A stretch of DNA of 64,000 nt from Bugula neritina (GCA_964035545.1 OZ037765.1:6026698-6090697); one strand, 5' to 3'; positions 26,901 to 38,797 are shown, counted from the first letter of the stretch. Numbers and translations: made by a program. Notes: generated from the sequence alone by a model not told the origin.

Positions 26901-29900
26901 AATGCATTTCCTGGCCTGTCAAAAAGCTGTCATAAATGTAGCTACAATGGAAATATATTTAAAATTCAAACTTTTTGCTTATTGTCTTTTCAGTAAACAA
27001 TGGATGCCATCTTTGACTGACAGTTGAATGTCATCTTACTCTAAATGCTTTCCAAAGCACCTAAGTTACAGTTTCTACAAATTCAATAGTTGATTGCTAT
27101 GTGTTTTGACCAACACTCCTTGGTGTAATTGAATGATCTTAAGACTCTCAAATACAAGCTTTCATGTTACTTTAATGCGTAAATATATACTGTACGTTTT
27201 AGTTCCACCCCAGAATGTAGTGATAACTGCCAATGGACCATTGAGAGAGGGAGTAAGCGTCACCCTAATGTGCAACAGTGGTTCTAGTAACCCTGAGTCT
27301 ACAATTATATGGTATAAAGACAACACAGAGCTATCAAACCTTACTGATAATATACGACACGTACGAACAGAAAATGGTGACTTTAATGGGAAGTCAACAG
27401 TGAGCTCGTAAGTGCAACATTTCCTTTGGCACAGCAATTTTTAAGTGATGAGACACGTTGCCTTTGTTTAACAGCTGACTGTCTCAAATTTCACTGCTTA
27501 CTTAACTTCGGTTAATTTTTAACACCAACGTCTGCTGAATATGGATATTTTGCACCAAAAGTTCAAGTTCAACATGTAACATGATAATGACAATTTATGT
27601 ACTTATATAATGTTTTATATTAGGGCTGAATTTATTATATATTATCGTGATGCCATTAATAACTTAAGAATCAAGGGTATTCAGTCATAAAACTCATAAT
27701 TATATAGTGACTAGCTAGCTGTTTTATTTGGAATGTTGTAAAGTTTCTATCACCTGCTACTTGGACTTTGCATCATATGTTACTGTCAGTTTGTGCTGGC
27801 TCTTCTCTTTTAGGTATACATTTACACCAGTTGCCTCAGAGAATGGGGTCACGGTGCACTGTAGTGCACGGAACAGTGAGATTCGCAGATCTACCGCCCG
27901 AGGAATGTCACTAAATATCCTCTGTAAGTATCCTTTGCTAAACACTGTTGACAATCTACCATATTTTTAATTGTGACCTTGGATTTACTATTGTAAACAA
28001 TGTGTCTGGGTAACAAAGTGTATATAATTCTAATAAACGAGAGGTTGACTGGGTTATCTGGAATTAAGAGAACAAATTCCACTAAAATTGCAAATGATTT
28101 AGAATGAGAGTTTGCTTTGAATAGAATTCTATAAGTAATAGGTGTTTCTGACTCTAGCGATGCTTGGTAGTATGTAAACTTTGTGACAATAGTTTTTGTT
28201 GTAAAAATGAAATATCAACTTTAAATGGAGTATTTACTGTGAGTGCAAATACTAGGAGCACTTATTTTAGTAGAAAGAGGAGAAATGGGTAGGGGTATGT
28301 TATATAATATATAACTATATCATATAAACATCCTATGTTTTGTCTTATATTTTTAGACAAACCAAAATTTACTGACGTTCCAACTGTTCTCCAATTAGAA
28401 GAAGGAAAAAATAAAACTAACAACAATTTCGCAGCATTGAGTAATCCACCCGAAATAACTTATACATGGTTTAAGGTATTTTAATCAGATACCTCCCTAA
28501 ATTGCTTTTAGTGTAACATTTTAGCTATATTTCAGTTGTTGAAGATAAGATATGTTACATAACTATCATAATTCTGCCTGTGGTATTCATAAATGAATGA
28601 GGCAGTTGAAATTTTTAACACAAGTTCCCAAACAATTATTTGACAGTTGCCATTCAAGGGGAAAAGCATTGAGCTTTTCATTAATGAAATATAATAATGA
28701 TTAATGACAGACTCTAAGCCTAGGGCCACACTGTGCGTATTTTCGCATGCGAAAATTAAAATCCCGAGTAGCAAAGGTGTCCACTGTAGCGTCAGTGATG
28801 CGTGATAAATAAAGCTTTCATTTTTAAATCGCACTCGCTTTCAATAAAACGCAATTTACTGGAATATAGCACTAAATAAAGAAATTGGGCTCGCTGAATA
28901 GTTACCAGCCAATTAGGTGACGACGACAGAGACGATTCGCACTTGCGTTGAAAATGCAGAGCGACAAGTGCGAAGGTTTTCTCAACGCGCACAGTGGACA
29001 CCTTTGCTACTTGTGATTTCAATTTTCGCATGCGAAAATACGCACCGTGTGGCCCTAGGCTAAGTGAAAACCAAGGCTGAATCTACTAACATGATTTCTT
29101 ATCACAGCTTGATGGAGACACAGAACAAGAAATAAAATTCACCACCAAAAGAGACATCACTATCCCCCAGCTGTCGGCTACCGGCGCAGTTCTCAACCTC
29201 ATCAATGTGGACCGAGCTTTGACTGGTAACTACCGGGTGAAAGGAACAAACAATGAAGGGACATCTAATGCCAATTTCAAGATAGATGTACAATGTAAGT
29301 GCAATAGAGAGCAGGAATATAGTACATAGTGGACCTCATTGCAATTGCACAATAAGTTAATTAACAGTATAGTACTCAATGCACCAAGCAAAGCTGCACG
29401 CAATAATGGAAGAACAGTTTATAAAGCTAATCAAAAAGAGTTTATGTTGATATAGATCAAGACTTGAATTTGTATTTATTAATACCATGCTAAAAATACT
29501 ATTTCTTTACTCTTGGTAACTTAATAATTTAACATGACTTGATTAGTAGAAGTATGCCTGGGGCTTCACAAAGTTAGCTTTCAATAACAGCGTGTAAGAT
29601 ACAATCCTCTATGTTTTAAAGATGGTGCAGAAATAATGGGCTCGCCAACACAGACTACAGATGGTGAAGGCATATCCTTGCATTGTGTTATTGATGCGAA
29701 CCCACCCGTTGTTAAGAGTCATGCCAGATGGACGCGACTAGACTATGACATGACTCGTGGCACGCAGACTCTGTCCGAGACAGGAACTACTCGCACGCTA
29801 ACTCTCACGATACCAAGTGTCATGAGAGATGATATTGGCACTTTCACCTGTGAGGCCAACAACACATTTGGCTCTGTCAGCAAAGAATATTCTGTTGATC

Positions 29901-32900
29901 CAGTACCATGTAAGTAGATGCTGCTTGACTATTCCCTTATAGAGTTTGAAATATCTACGTATGGTCGACTGGCTATAACAATTTTTTATGTTATGGTGCT
30001 ACTGCTAGTCTTTATAAAATAACATAGCATTTAAACTAATTCAATTTTTTGTTCGTCTTCTAAAAAATCTAGAAAAGCATCAGATTAGTAAAAATAAACA
30101 TATCATATATGCTTGTCATTTTGGTAGCGGTATTTGTTATAATTATACGTAAGCAGAATATAAATTAAAGGCAATAAAATGTACAAATAAAATAGTATTG
30201 TGGGTGAAGTATTGAATATGTCAGTTCTTCGATGAGATAGAGACTCAGTAGCTGTTCATATAAACACGGGTGTACGATTACTTATTTATTGTACTAGGAG
30301 TTGAATATATGCCCTTTTGTTTAATGTACTTTAGTTCAACCTGTGATTGATAAAGCCCCCAGAACATCAAAATCTGCTGCTCAAACGTATGATGATGGCT
30401 ATATAAAGTGTAAACTAGATGCCTTCCCAGCTCCAGTGATCACCTGGCAAAAAGGAGACGATCCCATCACACTGGATGATGTAAAATACAACATGTCTAG
30501 CAAAACTGAAGGACCAATCAAGTTTAGCTATGTACTTATCATAAAGAATGTGGGCGAATCAGATTATGGCTCTTATAAATGTACTGCACAGAACTCAAAA
30601 GGCGTAGACACTCATGACATCATTTTATCTGGCACAAGTTAGTTACATTAACTAATATATTTTACAGCCGTATATATTATGATAAGGTAGTAAAATAGTT
30701 AGCTTTGGCCATTCAAACTTGCAGGAATAAAAATGATTACTCAACTTCTCTAAAACGATTTGTTATATAAACCTTATGGTGAAATGAATCTTTAAAGTGA
30801 TGATTGATAAAGTTGTATTTATGTTTCAACTGCCAAGTAAAAGTATCTGTTTATAAGTAGGTAGTCTAAATTCTCATCACTCTATTTCCATTGTGTAATC
30901 ATGATATAAATACATGTGAATCAGTTTGAGTGAGTAAATTTAAAAGCTTACATAAGCCTGTTTTATACCCACATACTTTTGACTTCCTAGGCAAACCCGA
31001 TCCTCCTACGGATATAACTTTGTTGAATGCTACTGACACATCTGTCATACTCTCCTGGACTCCAGGGTTTGATGGAGGTCTCCAGCAGAAGTATAATATC
31101 CGGTATAACTCACCTGGAGGAAGCTACATGTATGCTGATGCACCTTCTATTCCATTCACTGTTCGAGGTGAGATGACCTAAATTCTACGCTGACACACGA
31201 AGTCTAGGGCTACAACTATATGAAATATAGATACAAAAATTATGGCCTGGTTAATGCTTGTACTGATTTTAGGCTTAGATCCTGATACAGAGTATGAGTT
31301 TACCGTTCAAGCCTTCAACGATTTGGGTAAAAGTAATTACCAGCCCGTAACGGTGAAAGCCACTACTCTCCGTAAGTACCTTCTATAGTTTAACTGACAA
31401 TTACAGTTGGCTTATATATAAATTTTTCATTTATCTCGTTAATTTAGTATGAATTGTAATTATTTATTTTTTTTAAATATCCATGGTTTGATTTTATATA
31501 GAATTTGACAAATCTAAAGGTAACTATGCTAAATTAATTGCCGTGTATTTTATAATGATGGTTTTAGACTTCTTTTGCACAATTATTCTTTCTCTCAGCT
31601 GTTCTAATTGTTCAAAAACAAGCAAGCTTTAATCAAACTTGTTTATATTTTTACTGACTGTTTCTCATTCTCTTCACTCTACGTTATCTTTCACTCGTGT
31701 ATAATTGTATATTTATGTTAGCTAAAGCTAGGGCCACAAGCAACGGATTTCCGCTAGCGAAAACCTTTCGGAGGCAGCAAAATAGGGCTGTTTGGTGCAG
31801 ATTTTATGCAGTCAAACTGCTGAACAAATACTGCAACAATTGATGGTGATTCAATTGGTTCATCACTATTTAGCAAGTCCACTTTTTGAGTTTCAGTTCT
31901 ACGCCCTCTTTCCAATCAATCTCGAATTTATGAGAATAGCTAAAATGAATTCAAACTAAAATAATAGTTTAACACCATTGGCAAATACAATTGGCTACTG
32001 GAGTATTGCTCTCGATGACAACAATTGCGTGTGGCAGACAACTTTTGCAGCAGATTTTCACCATAATAATATAATGCTCTCATGCAAAATTCTGCTCAGC
32101 GTGGCTCTAGCTTAAGCAAGTTTAAGACTTTGGAACTTCAGGCTGCTTCTGATTCATAGTTATAGTGTAGCAGTGAAACATTGTTTCATTGCGTGTCGAT
32201 ATATTTGTTAATTTTATTAGTTTGCTCGTCATGTTCATGTCTTCATTCAGACCACATTCTATAACTCTTGCTTTGCGAAATTACGTTGATGGCATGATGC
32301 CAGCATAATATTGGTGATTTAGCAAAAGTTGGATCTAAGAAGTCAAGTAAAGCTTCTAAAGTTTAAACCAAGTCACATGATGCTTAGAGCACTTTTTTCA
32401 TGTCATTCATACAAGCTGATGCATGCCATGTATAGATAAATATTTACTCAAGTTTAACACGCAGTTTAAGAGTCATAGCAGTTTATAAATAAGATGAATA
32501 AAAGTATAACACCTGCAAAATTTTGCAACACAAAAACCTGGCAGTTACAAATTCTACAGGCTTGCAGTTAATTGATCAATAAAAAGTGCCAAGTCAAATC
32601 AAGTCAGTAGCTGTAGCAAAACTCCTCGAGTCAAGTAATTGTTGGGAGTCAAAATTTTTATGAAGTTGTATTGCTGCTTGTGCTATGTAATTACAACTAG
32701 CAATTTGCAGTGTAATTTTCAAGAATTATCCTGCATGATTTCTGAATATATTTATTACAATTTGCAGCAGCCACCACAGCTAAGCCTCAGACCATCAAAC
32801 CTGATGAGCCAATGTTCATAATCATTATGGCATTGGCTGTGGTTTTCGGCCTTTTACTTATTGTGACAACTGTACTGGTGTGCATCTTTGTAAGAAGGAG

Positions 32901-34684
32901 GAAGAAAAGAATGCTAAGTGATGGTTGGTTTATTCATAGTAAAGTATACAACATGTTTTATTATATTTCATTGCTACCTGTTTTAAGGGAGGAGCAGTAA
33001 TAGAGAAATTTGAAAATGAGAAATGCTGAAATTGGAGTTATCTCATTGTAATATTTTTAACCAGCAACCAAATCAAAGTTCATAAATACTTTAGCTGTTG
33101 AAATTAGTCTGTCTCCGCACCTAAACACTTTGTTTGTCCACTTTGAAGGCAACCTAAAATCTATATCATGTTTATTTTCTAAAATTAAGAACCTTTAGCA
33201 CTTGAACTAATAAATAGAGTTTTGCTTACAAAAACTGTATCATTTTATCAATTCTGTTCTCCTCTTAACTGCTTAAAAAGTATTTATAAACCAATTATGA
33301 TACTGTTAAATTTATGTTTTGCTTGCCAAAAGTATCACGATATCATGCTAATAGAGTATATCTACTTGGCTAAGTTAAAATGGAGCTCATATTTTGGTTA
33401 GCTCTTGTAGCCACAGACTCAGCGAGCCAGAGTAACACTGAACAGTTATATGGCACAAGTGTTGGCTCTCAGCCTCAGGATGATGCAAGGAGCTACAGCA
33501 CATCCTACGAGAAGGGATACGAAGATGATTATGCTAAACATTATGAAGATGATGAAAAAGATAACATAAAGTCAGCTCCTGCTAATGATAACTATATTTC
33601 AGCTAAAGATGTGCAGCCTTGGTCCAAGACAGAGGGTAAGCAAATGTGACCATCATTTATAAAAGCAGCACACTTTATGATAAAGAATAAAGTTGTAGTC
33701 ATTCAGGATTATTTTTATAATAAACACACTTGAGTTATGTTTCATGTACTGTGTGCAGGAGGAAATTTCGGTAACTATGGTCGGCAAACAAGTTTCAGAG
33801 GCGGATCTTCTGTGGATGAGCAATACGCCAACAGACTAAGAAACGCTACGAAGACTATGCAGCAACCAGACGCCAAACAGCGGGTAAATTGTAGACAGCA
33901 TCTCCCATTATTGTTTAGTAAGATTGTGTTAAGTTTTGCTAATTTTGCTATGCAAGAATTTTTAAACAAGGCCGTTAAAAAAACACATAAGAAGCAAAAA
34001 AGCAGTTCATTAAAACAAATTTGGTTTTATTCAGCATAGATGCATGTTTGCAGTGTTTCAACTCAATTTAATTTCACCTTACAAACAATTCCACTAACAA
34101 ATGTTTCAAGCCTTGAAGAAAATCTTCAACGATATATATTGAAATGATTCAACTCACAAGGTGCTTAATAAATAGATGCTAAGCGTATTAGCAAAACTTG
34201 CATCTGCAAGTCTGTAAATTATAACCTTCAACCTTATTTTGGTTTCAGCCTGCATTTGTGATGGGACGCCCTCCAGCCCCCAAACCTCCCACAGCTAGAC
34301 CCAATTACAGTGAATATCCCCCTCATGTACCAGAGAGAAACTATTCTCCCCAAATAGACTATAATATATCAGGTAAATGTTGGTGTTTTACCTAAGTGTG
34401 GTGTTGAAATTCCCCAGTAGCTCCTATAGCGCAATGGTTTGCACACCGACTTGCAAGTTAGAAGTCTGAGTTTCAATTTCCGGTAGAGGCAGAAGTTTTA
34501 CAAGTTATTCTATTCAACGTGAAAAATTGATACAAATTGGAAAAGTTGCTTTTGATATAAAGTATTTAGCGGCTAATGATTGTTTCTTCTTTTTCTAGGT
34601 GAAATAGGTCACACGTCTTTTGTCAGCAATACTCCAACACCTTCTCTTGTAAATGGAGATGACCAAAGAGGGGCTTTGGTGTGA
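14905..34684 (+). CDS. NPHS1-like: nephrin/Hibris/SNS-like Ig-FN3 cell adhesion receptor
   Basis: 22 exons: 14905-15100, 18098-18250, 18366-18525, 19036-19256, 20684-20980, 22275-22426, 23417-23567, 24665-24790, 25249-25425, 27203-27407, 27814-27923, 28357-28475, 29108-29294, 29622-29909, 30335-30637, 30991-31167, 31273-31371, 32768-32923, 33411-33635, 33759-33883, 34249-34372, 34599-34684. All phases agree and give 1278 aa. Order: signal peptide from ATG 14905 (KFLLLVLFWNIPYLFA), six Ig domains to about residue 650, a cysteine-less Ig-like unit (about 651-752), two more Ig domains (to about 948), one FN3 (950-1040), a membrane helix (about 1057-1082) then RRRKKR, and a roughly 190-residue tail with several Tyr and a proline-rich RPPAPKPP. 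Nephrin has eight Ig, a spacer between Ig6 and Ig7, and one FN3, which matches. Family members act in heterophilic adhesion, myoblast fusion and filtration slits. Orthology is inferred from architecture. Confidence 0.88.
24880..25000 (+). mobile_element. possible decayed tRNA-derived SINE in nephrin-like intron 8
   Basis: The string ggtctagtggttggagcac resembles the A-box region of the SINE head at 59059. Further on, gaagtctttaaaacc resembles its tail. No good B box was found. The assignment is weak. Confidence 0.35.
28718..29060. mobile_element. PIF/Harbinger-like MITE in nephrin-like intron 12
   Basis: A 343-bp element with terminal inverted repeats of about 70 bp starting GCCTAGGGCCACAC. 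The inverted repeats contain the internal palindrome ttttcgcatgcgaaaa. It is flanked on both sides by TAA (28715-28717 and 29061-29063), the TWA target duplication typical of PIF/Harbinger. There is no credible transposase, so it is non-autonomous. Confidence 0.8.
31726..32112. mobile_element. second TAA-flanked MITE in nephrin-like intron 17
   Basis: A 387-bp element with imperfect terminal inverted repeats starting AGCTAGGGCCACAAGC (left) and AGCTAGAGCCACGCTGAGC (right, reversed). It is flanked by TAA at 31723-31725 and 32113-32115. The shared CTAGGGCCAC core links it to the MITE at 28718, but the interiors differ. Confidence 0.7.
34419..34484 (+). mobile_element. decayed tRNA-like SINE head in nephrin-like intron 21
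   Basis: The sequence tatagcgcaatggtttgcac resembles a tRNA A-box region. About 40 bases on, gagtttcaatttcc resembles a degraded B box (GGTTCRANNCC). It is about one tRNA long and no longer folds convincingly. It differs from the SINE at 59049, so it would be a second family. Confidence 0.45.
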
Positions 34685-36254
34685 ACGACATCTTATCCAA
34701 TCCGAATAAATATTTATTTGAAATCAGAACTTTTCAGAATAGTTCAACAATAAGTTTCTGTTGAGTAAACAGTGCTACTCATATCTTATTATATGGTGTT
34801 GCACATATTTGTATAATATGGTATAACATAGACTTTGTGAGTGTAATGTAAATTACATCAGTGTTAGTGACGCCATGCTCAAGGCTTGACTGCTAAATAC
34901 ATACAATTAATTAGCAAAAAATCACTGAATTGCTTCTTATATATTTCAAGATTTCTACAGTTTTGGTGCTACTATTTTCTATGTTGGTGAATCCAATAGT
35001 GAACAATATTAACTCGAATTTTATTTAACACCCTTGTATTAGTTAAGCATTTCATGTATTTACTTTTCCGCTGCTCCACATCTTGGCTAATGAACAATTA
35101 CTGCTAATGTATATATTAATCATATTTGTATCACATATTTCTTCTACATGTACGGAATGCTCTTTGCAAGATGTATGTCTATGTTTGAAACAAAACTGTA
35201 AATTTTACATGAATTCACTTATACTATTCTAGTTATGGAGGTGCTTAGCATTATATAGTTATTTTATTATGTATGATGACAATATAATATTTGTTATATA
35301 ACCTGCATATTAGATCTCACATGACATTTTATTTGTATAGAAAGAAACACCATTGCTTGACATTGCTCTGTTAACGCAGATTATGCCTTATTGAATTTTA
35401 CCAAAGATAACTTGGTAGATTTACCATGTTTATTAACTCTTTTGTAGTTGAATAGAATACATGTAGTGGTTTGGTTTTAGACAAACTGGTGCTTTTTAGA
35501 TAAACAATAAAAATAATAATTTATTCTTTCTTCCGTATTTCAAAAAAGTTGAGTTATTACTGCATTTATATTTAAAAACATATCTGAGGCGCTAGGTATA
35601 GTCACTGGGTTAAAAAGAATACAATTTAGTCTAGGATGGGTTATACTGCCTTCTATTATTTAAGGCTTTCATCAATCTACTGCAATAGAAATTGAAAGCA
35701 AACAAAAATTTAGGGTGGGTCTTTCTCACCATATTATTATGTTATTCAAATAAAGCTTCATAGTTACAAAGATAACGGAGTTGTCTTTTTAAATGAAACA
35801 TTTGCTGGTACTTTGTAGTGTAGAAACACTGCAAGCACGTAAAATATTTAACAAAAAACACTTTTGACAAAAAGTGATTTTTTATGGTAAGCCTGCACTA
35901 TTAACTAACGCGACTTGTCAGTATAGAAAAGCTGGAAAGCCAGAAAGGCAAAGTCTACAGTGGTTTTTAACCAAATAAAATAATTCAAGTTTTATAAATA
36001 CATACGTGTATGTGCCTCAGCAATTATGAATACTAATAGCCAATAAACAAGTCAAAAGTTATATTTATTGCTCTTATTTTAGACTAGCAAATATTTATAA
36101 TTTAAAATATTATAATTATTATTAAGTTTAACTGAATTTGAAATTAAATATTAATGAATTTTAATTTGAAATACTCAATTTTAAAAGTAAATAATATTAT
36201 TTATATAGGAATATTAATATTTCATTATTTGTATTAACTATTATATTGATCTTT
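34685..36254. other. 3' UTR of the nephrin-like gene and intergenic sequence
   Basis: AATAAA occurs at 34705 (very close to the stop) and at 35506; the latter is the more usual kind of polyadenylation site. A further AATAAA lies near 35747. From about 36070 the sequence becomes very AT-rich and grades into hexamer repeats. No coding sequence was recognised. Confidence 0.5.
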
Positions 36255-36355
36255 ATTAGTAATGATTAATACAGTGGTGATTGTCATTCTCATTGCAATT
36301 ACTTTCAGTGTGAGTATTACTATTAGTGTATTACTATTAGTATTACTATTAGTAT
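36255..36355. repeat. ATTAGT-type simple repeat on the left of the retrotransposon
   Basis: Copies of TATTAGTATTAC with variants run up to the LTR. The same repeat resumes at 43833, so the element landed inside the array. Confidence 0.85.
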
Positions 36356-36621
36356 TGTAGTAAGTTATGTAACTACTATGCGTGGGTTCCTAGCTTGTAA
36401 TTATGTCTATTTATCCACACCAATAAAGTATTTAGGTAAAAGTTTCCAAGTTTATTTACTACTAATTATATAAAAGATACAGCACGTACACAGATTAGAG
36501 ATTACATCTTTTCTTACACGCTCGCTCTACTGCAAAACTACTACTAACTGAGGGCTATCACGTGACGCACTTGGATAGGCTGAAGGAATACGGGGGACGC
36601 GCGCATTACGTCCTTACTACA
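36356..36621 (-). repeat. 3' LTR (266 bp)
   Basis: Same as the LTR at 43562 apart from lacking a 5-bp gttag near 36516. It carries the same TATA-like box (about 36465-36476) and AATAAA, the latter a likely polyadenylation signal for element transcripts. Confidence 0.95.
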
Positions 36622-36631
36622 CCGCCCCCCC
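36622..36631 (-). promoter_or_regulatory. polypurine tract next to the 3' LTR
   Basis: On the minus strand GGGGGGGCGG directly abuts the TG of the 3' LTR. Position and purine bias fit a plus-strand primer site, although a G-only tract with one C is unusual. Confidence 0.65.
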
Positions 36632-36972
36632 AGCAGAAAGCCCTACTTTCTGATAACACAGATACAATAAATTCGAACATAAAATGTTATAAAACTATAT
36701 AAAAAAAAACCGAGAGAGCGTGTGGCACATGAGAGAAAAACATGGCTATGTACAGTAATAAGAAACATATACATATATATAAAAAATATAACAGTAAATA
36801 CACAATGGCACCGGCGGGAGGCACTTATAAGGGATAGTTTGTAGAGGTAGAGCTGTATACTGGTAGGTTACTAGATTGTTACACTGAGTAATTGTTTGTG
36901 AGCACCGGCGTGAGAAGGGTCTGTAATGGGGCACCACCTGCTGTACCATCACGGATAGGGAGAGGAGGGACA

Positions 36973-37203
36973 TCATCTCCAAGCACTTCCTTTCATTCGG
37001 GCTACAGAGGCAGAGAGGGCCCGGAGTTCTGATGCGGCGGCGGAGATTCTCGGTGTCAGTCTTTGCACCTCTTTCTCTAATTCTCGTATCCGCTCTTCTG
37101 CCTCGCCTAGATTCCTGGCAGGGGCAGAGTGTCGGTTGGGGGATGAAGATGGCCAACGCCGTTTACGAGAAGGCCTTGGGGAGACAGGGGGGAGGGACGC
37201 CAT
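36973..37203 (-). CDS. short coiled-coil frame at the 3' end of the retrotransposon
   Basis: A 76-codon frame from ATG at 37203, overlapping the end of the zinc-finger frame. It begins Pro/Ser/Arg-rich (RKRRWP) and continues into an amphipathic heptad-like stretch (AEERIRELEKEVQRL). The coiled-coil character looks genuine. It may be the true C-terminus of the zinc-finger protein, separated by a frameshift, or a separate small protein. The frame is open upstream of the ATG as well. Confidence 0.5.
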   Translation of the reverse strand: MASLPPVSPRPSRKRRWPSSSPNRHSAPARNLGEAEERIRELEKEVQRLTPRISAAASELRALSASVARMKGSAWR

Positions 37204-38066
37204 CGCTGTGGTATATCGATGCGTCGTAACACGACTCTTGGTATGGAGTCGGGGCGGGGCACTGTGCGTGCGGGGGGTGAGGAACGGGATACGCGTGGTT
37301 TCCTATATCCTGGTGGTTTAGGGCAGGGTCCCTGTGTGATGGTCCTGGGTGCGGGGAACTCCTGACGCAGCCGTTCATATCGAACTGGGTCTGATATGAA
37401 CGGTCGGATGAGATTAAGGAATTGTGGAAAGGAGGGTTCGTCGACTTCGAACAGGTGTCCAATATGGCATCCCATAGTTCGCTGGTGACGGAGGATGTAG
37501 TCCCTGTGGTAACTATATTCACCACAGGGACAAAAGGTGGTGAAATAATGTTGGGGAATATGAACTCGAAGTCTTCGTGGGGTAGTGAAGTGAAGCTGGC
37601 ATAAACGGCAGGTGGTGCATTGGTCGTCTCCCTTGTGCTCTCGTATCAGTGTTTCTGTATCTGTTGTAACCTAGCATGATTGTTGTAGGAGTGCCTCCGG
37701 AAGAGTAGTGGGAACGGGTTCCTCGTTCCAAGCCATTTCTAGTGACGGCATGTCACCAGAGAGAGGAGAGAGAGCGGTATCTAAAAGAGCAGAATTACTG
37801 TTAGATCGAATATGATCTTTACACCATAATTCTGATGACAACCGACTGTTACTAGTCTGGGAGTCATACATCTTTTCAGATAGCACTCGAGGGACTGAGT
37901 CGTGTCGTGTAGACTGGCAGAGAGACATAGTGTCAAGCTCCAGATCTAGTAGATCGTCGGCCATCTTTATGTTCTCGTCGCCTTTCACGTAAGACTCAGT
38001 CCCCAGTAGTTGTGATTCAATCAAGGCGATTAAATCAGAACTGACTGATGGTAGACTGGTTTCCAT
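37107..38066 (-). CDS. accessory zinc-finger frame downstream of pol, interrupted by one TAG
   Basis: ATG at 38066 opens 131 codons to a TAG at 37673-37671. The same frame then continues open for about 188 codons to 37107. The second part has CRLCQLHFTTPRRL...H-x3-H at about 37610-37548, an exact C-x2-C-x12-H-x3-H finger. A second C-x-C-x12-H-x5-C unit (FCPCGEYSYHRDYILRHQ) follows at about 37532-37460, then an acidic, hydrophobic FEVDEPSFPQFLNLI. The first part is acidic and Ser/Leu-rich, without known domain. No signal peptide or membrane segment, so not an envelope. Fingers lying only beyond the TAG suggest readthrough or a recent stop mutation. The last 30 or so codons, overlapping the frame at 36973-37203, look less protein-like. 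Family unknown; DNA- or RNA-binding is inferred from the fingers. Confidence 0.65.
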
Positions 38067-38131
38067 GAGTAGAAATGTTAGCTCAGAGCAAGCTTACCTG
38101 AGAACCCGGTATTTGTAATCATACTCAGCGT

Positions 38132-38797
38132 TCAAGCTTGGATGTCCGTGGATTGAGTTTGAATGCGTCTTCCCTTGACAACGTCAGCGTACGAAAAGAC
38201 TGGGCAGCGTGGTTGTTGCGCACGGCTGGAACTATTTGCCCCGGGCGTAGTAGTTTTGTTTACTACTCCGCCTTCGCAAAAGTTGAGATTTCCGTGGTGT
38301 TCACAACTCCCACGCTTTGCTGCCAGTCCTTCCGTACGGCGCCCAGCTAGACTTTCATAACTGCCGTTTGTAACACGGTCACATATGTAGTCTTTAAGGT
38401 ATGCTGGGGGTTGTCTAGTACGCTGTCCCCGTTCCAGGGGAGGTGACGTATCAGCTGGAGAGGGAGTTGTAGCTGTTGGTTGGGGCGGCGTACTCACTGG
38501 TGGGCTATTTTGCTCCACCTGTGGTGTTTCTGGCCCGCCGTTGGTGGTGGTGTTCCCCTCTCCGCTGTTGTCTCCAGATGGAGCCCCTCCCACGGGGGGG
38601 TTTTGCACTTCCGGACGCGGATGCGGAACCGGAAGTGGTGGGGGTAGACTTGGTACTGGGGGCGGTGGGCGCACTTCCGTTGGTGGGAGTGGCGTCTCCT
38701 GCCTCACCAAGTCCTCTCCCCGCGGCACGACCACTTCGTACTCTGGTCCATGCCGTTGCCGCCCACGCGTCACTGTCTGCCTCCTGGGCTCCAACAA
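38132..38797 (-). CDS. pol C-terminal tail in the -1 frame
   Basis: An open frame overlapping the end of gag-pol by 28 bases, in the -1 frame. It has no ATG at its start; the first start-like codon is TTG at 38797, so independent initiation is doubtful. Content: a long Pro/Thr-rich linker, then RGQRTRQPPAYLKDYIC. This is the kind of [R]-x-R-x-PP-x-x-[LF]-x-DY motif that usually closes gypsy Pol within the same frame. Near its end is SYADVVKG. The join falls at nine consecutive C on the minus strand (38807-38799), so this is either reached by -1 ribosomal slippage or separated by a one-base homopolymer error or mutation. Confidence 0.7.
   Translation of the reverse strand: MLEPRRQTVTRGRQRHGPEYEVVVPRGEDLVRQETPLPPTEVRPPPPVPSLPPPLPVPHPRPEVQNPPVGGAPSGDNSGEGNTTTNGGPETPQVEQNSPPVSTPPQPTATTPSPADTSPPLERGQRTRQPPAYLKDYICDRVTNGSYESLAGRRTEGLAAKRGSCEHHGNLNFCEGGVVNKTTTPGANSSSRAQQPRCPVFSYADVVKGRRIQTQSTDIQA

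Noticed and set aside
37107-38066. Retroviral envelope gene downstream of pol
   Set aside because: No signal peptide, membrane helix or cleavage site; instead there are zinc-finger motifs.
38092-38100. Strong splice donor (CAG|GTAAGC, minus strand) between the pol tail and the zinc-finger frame
   Set aside because: A donor here would not by itself make a subgenomic mRNA for the zinc-finger frame, and no matching acceptor was convincing.
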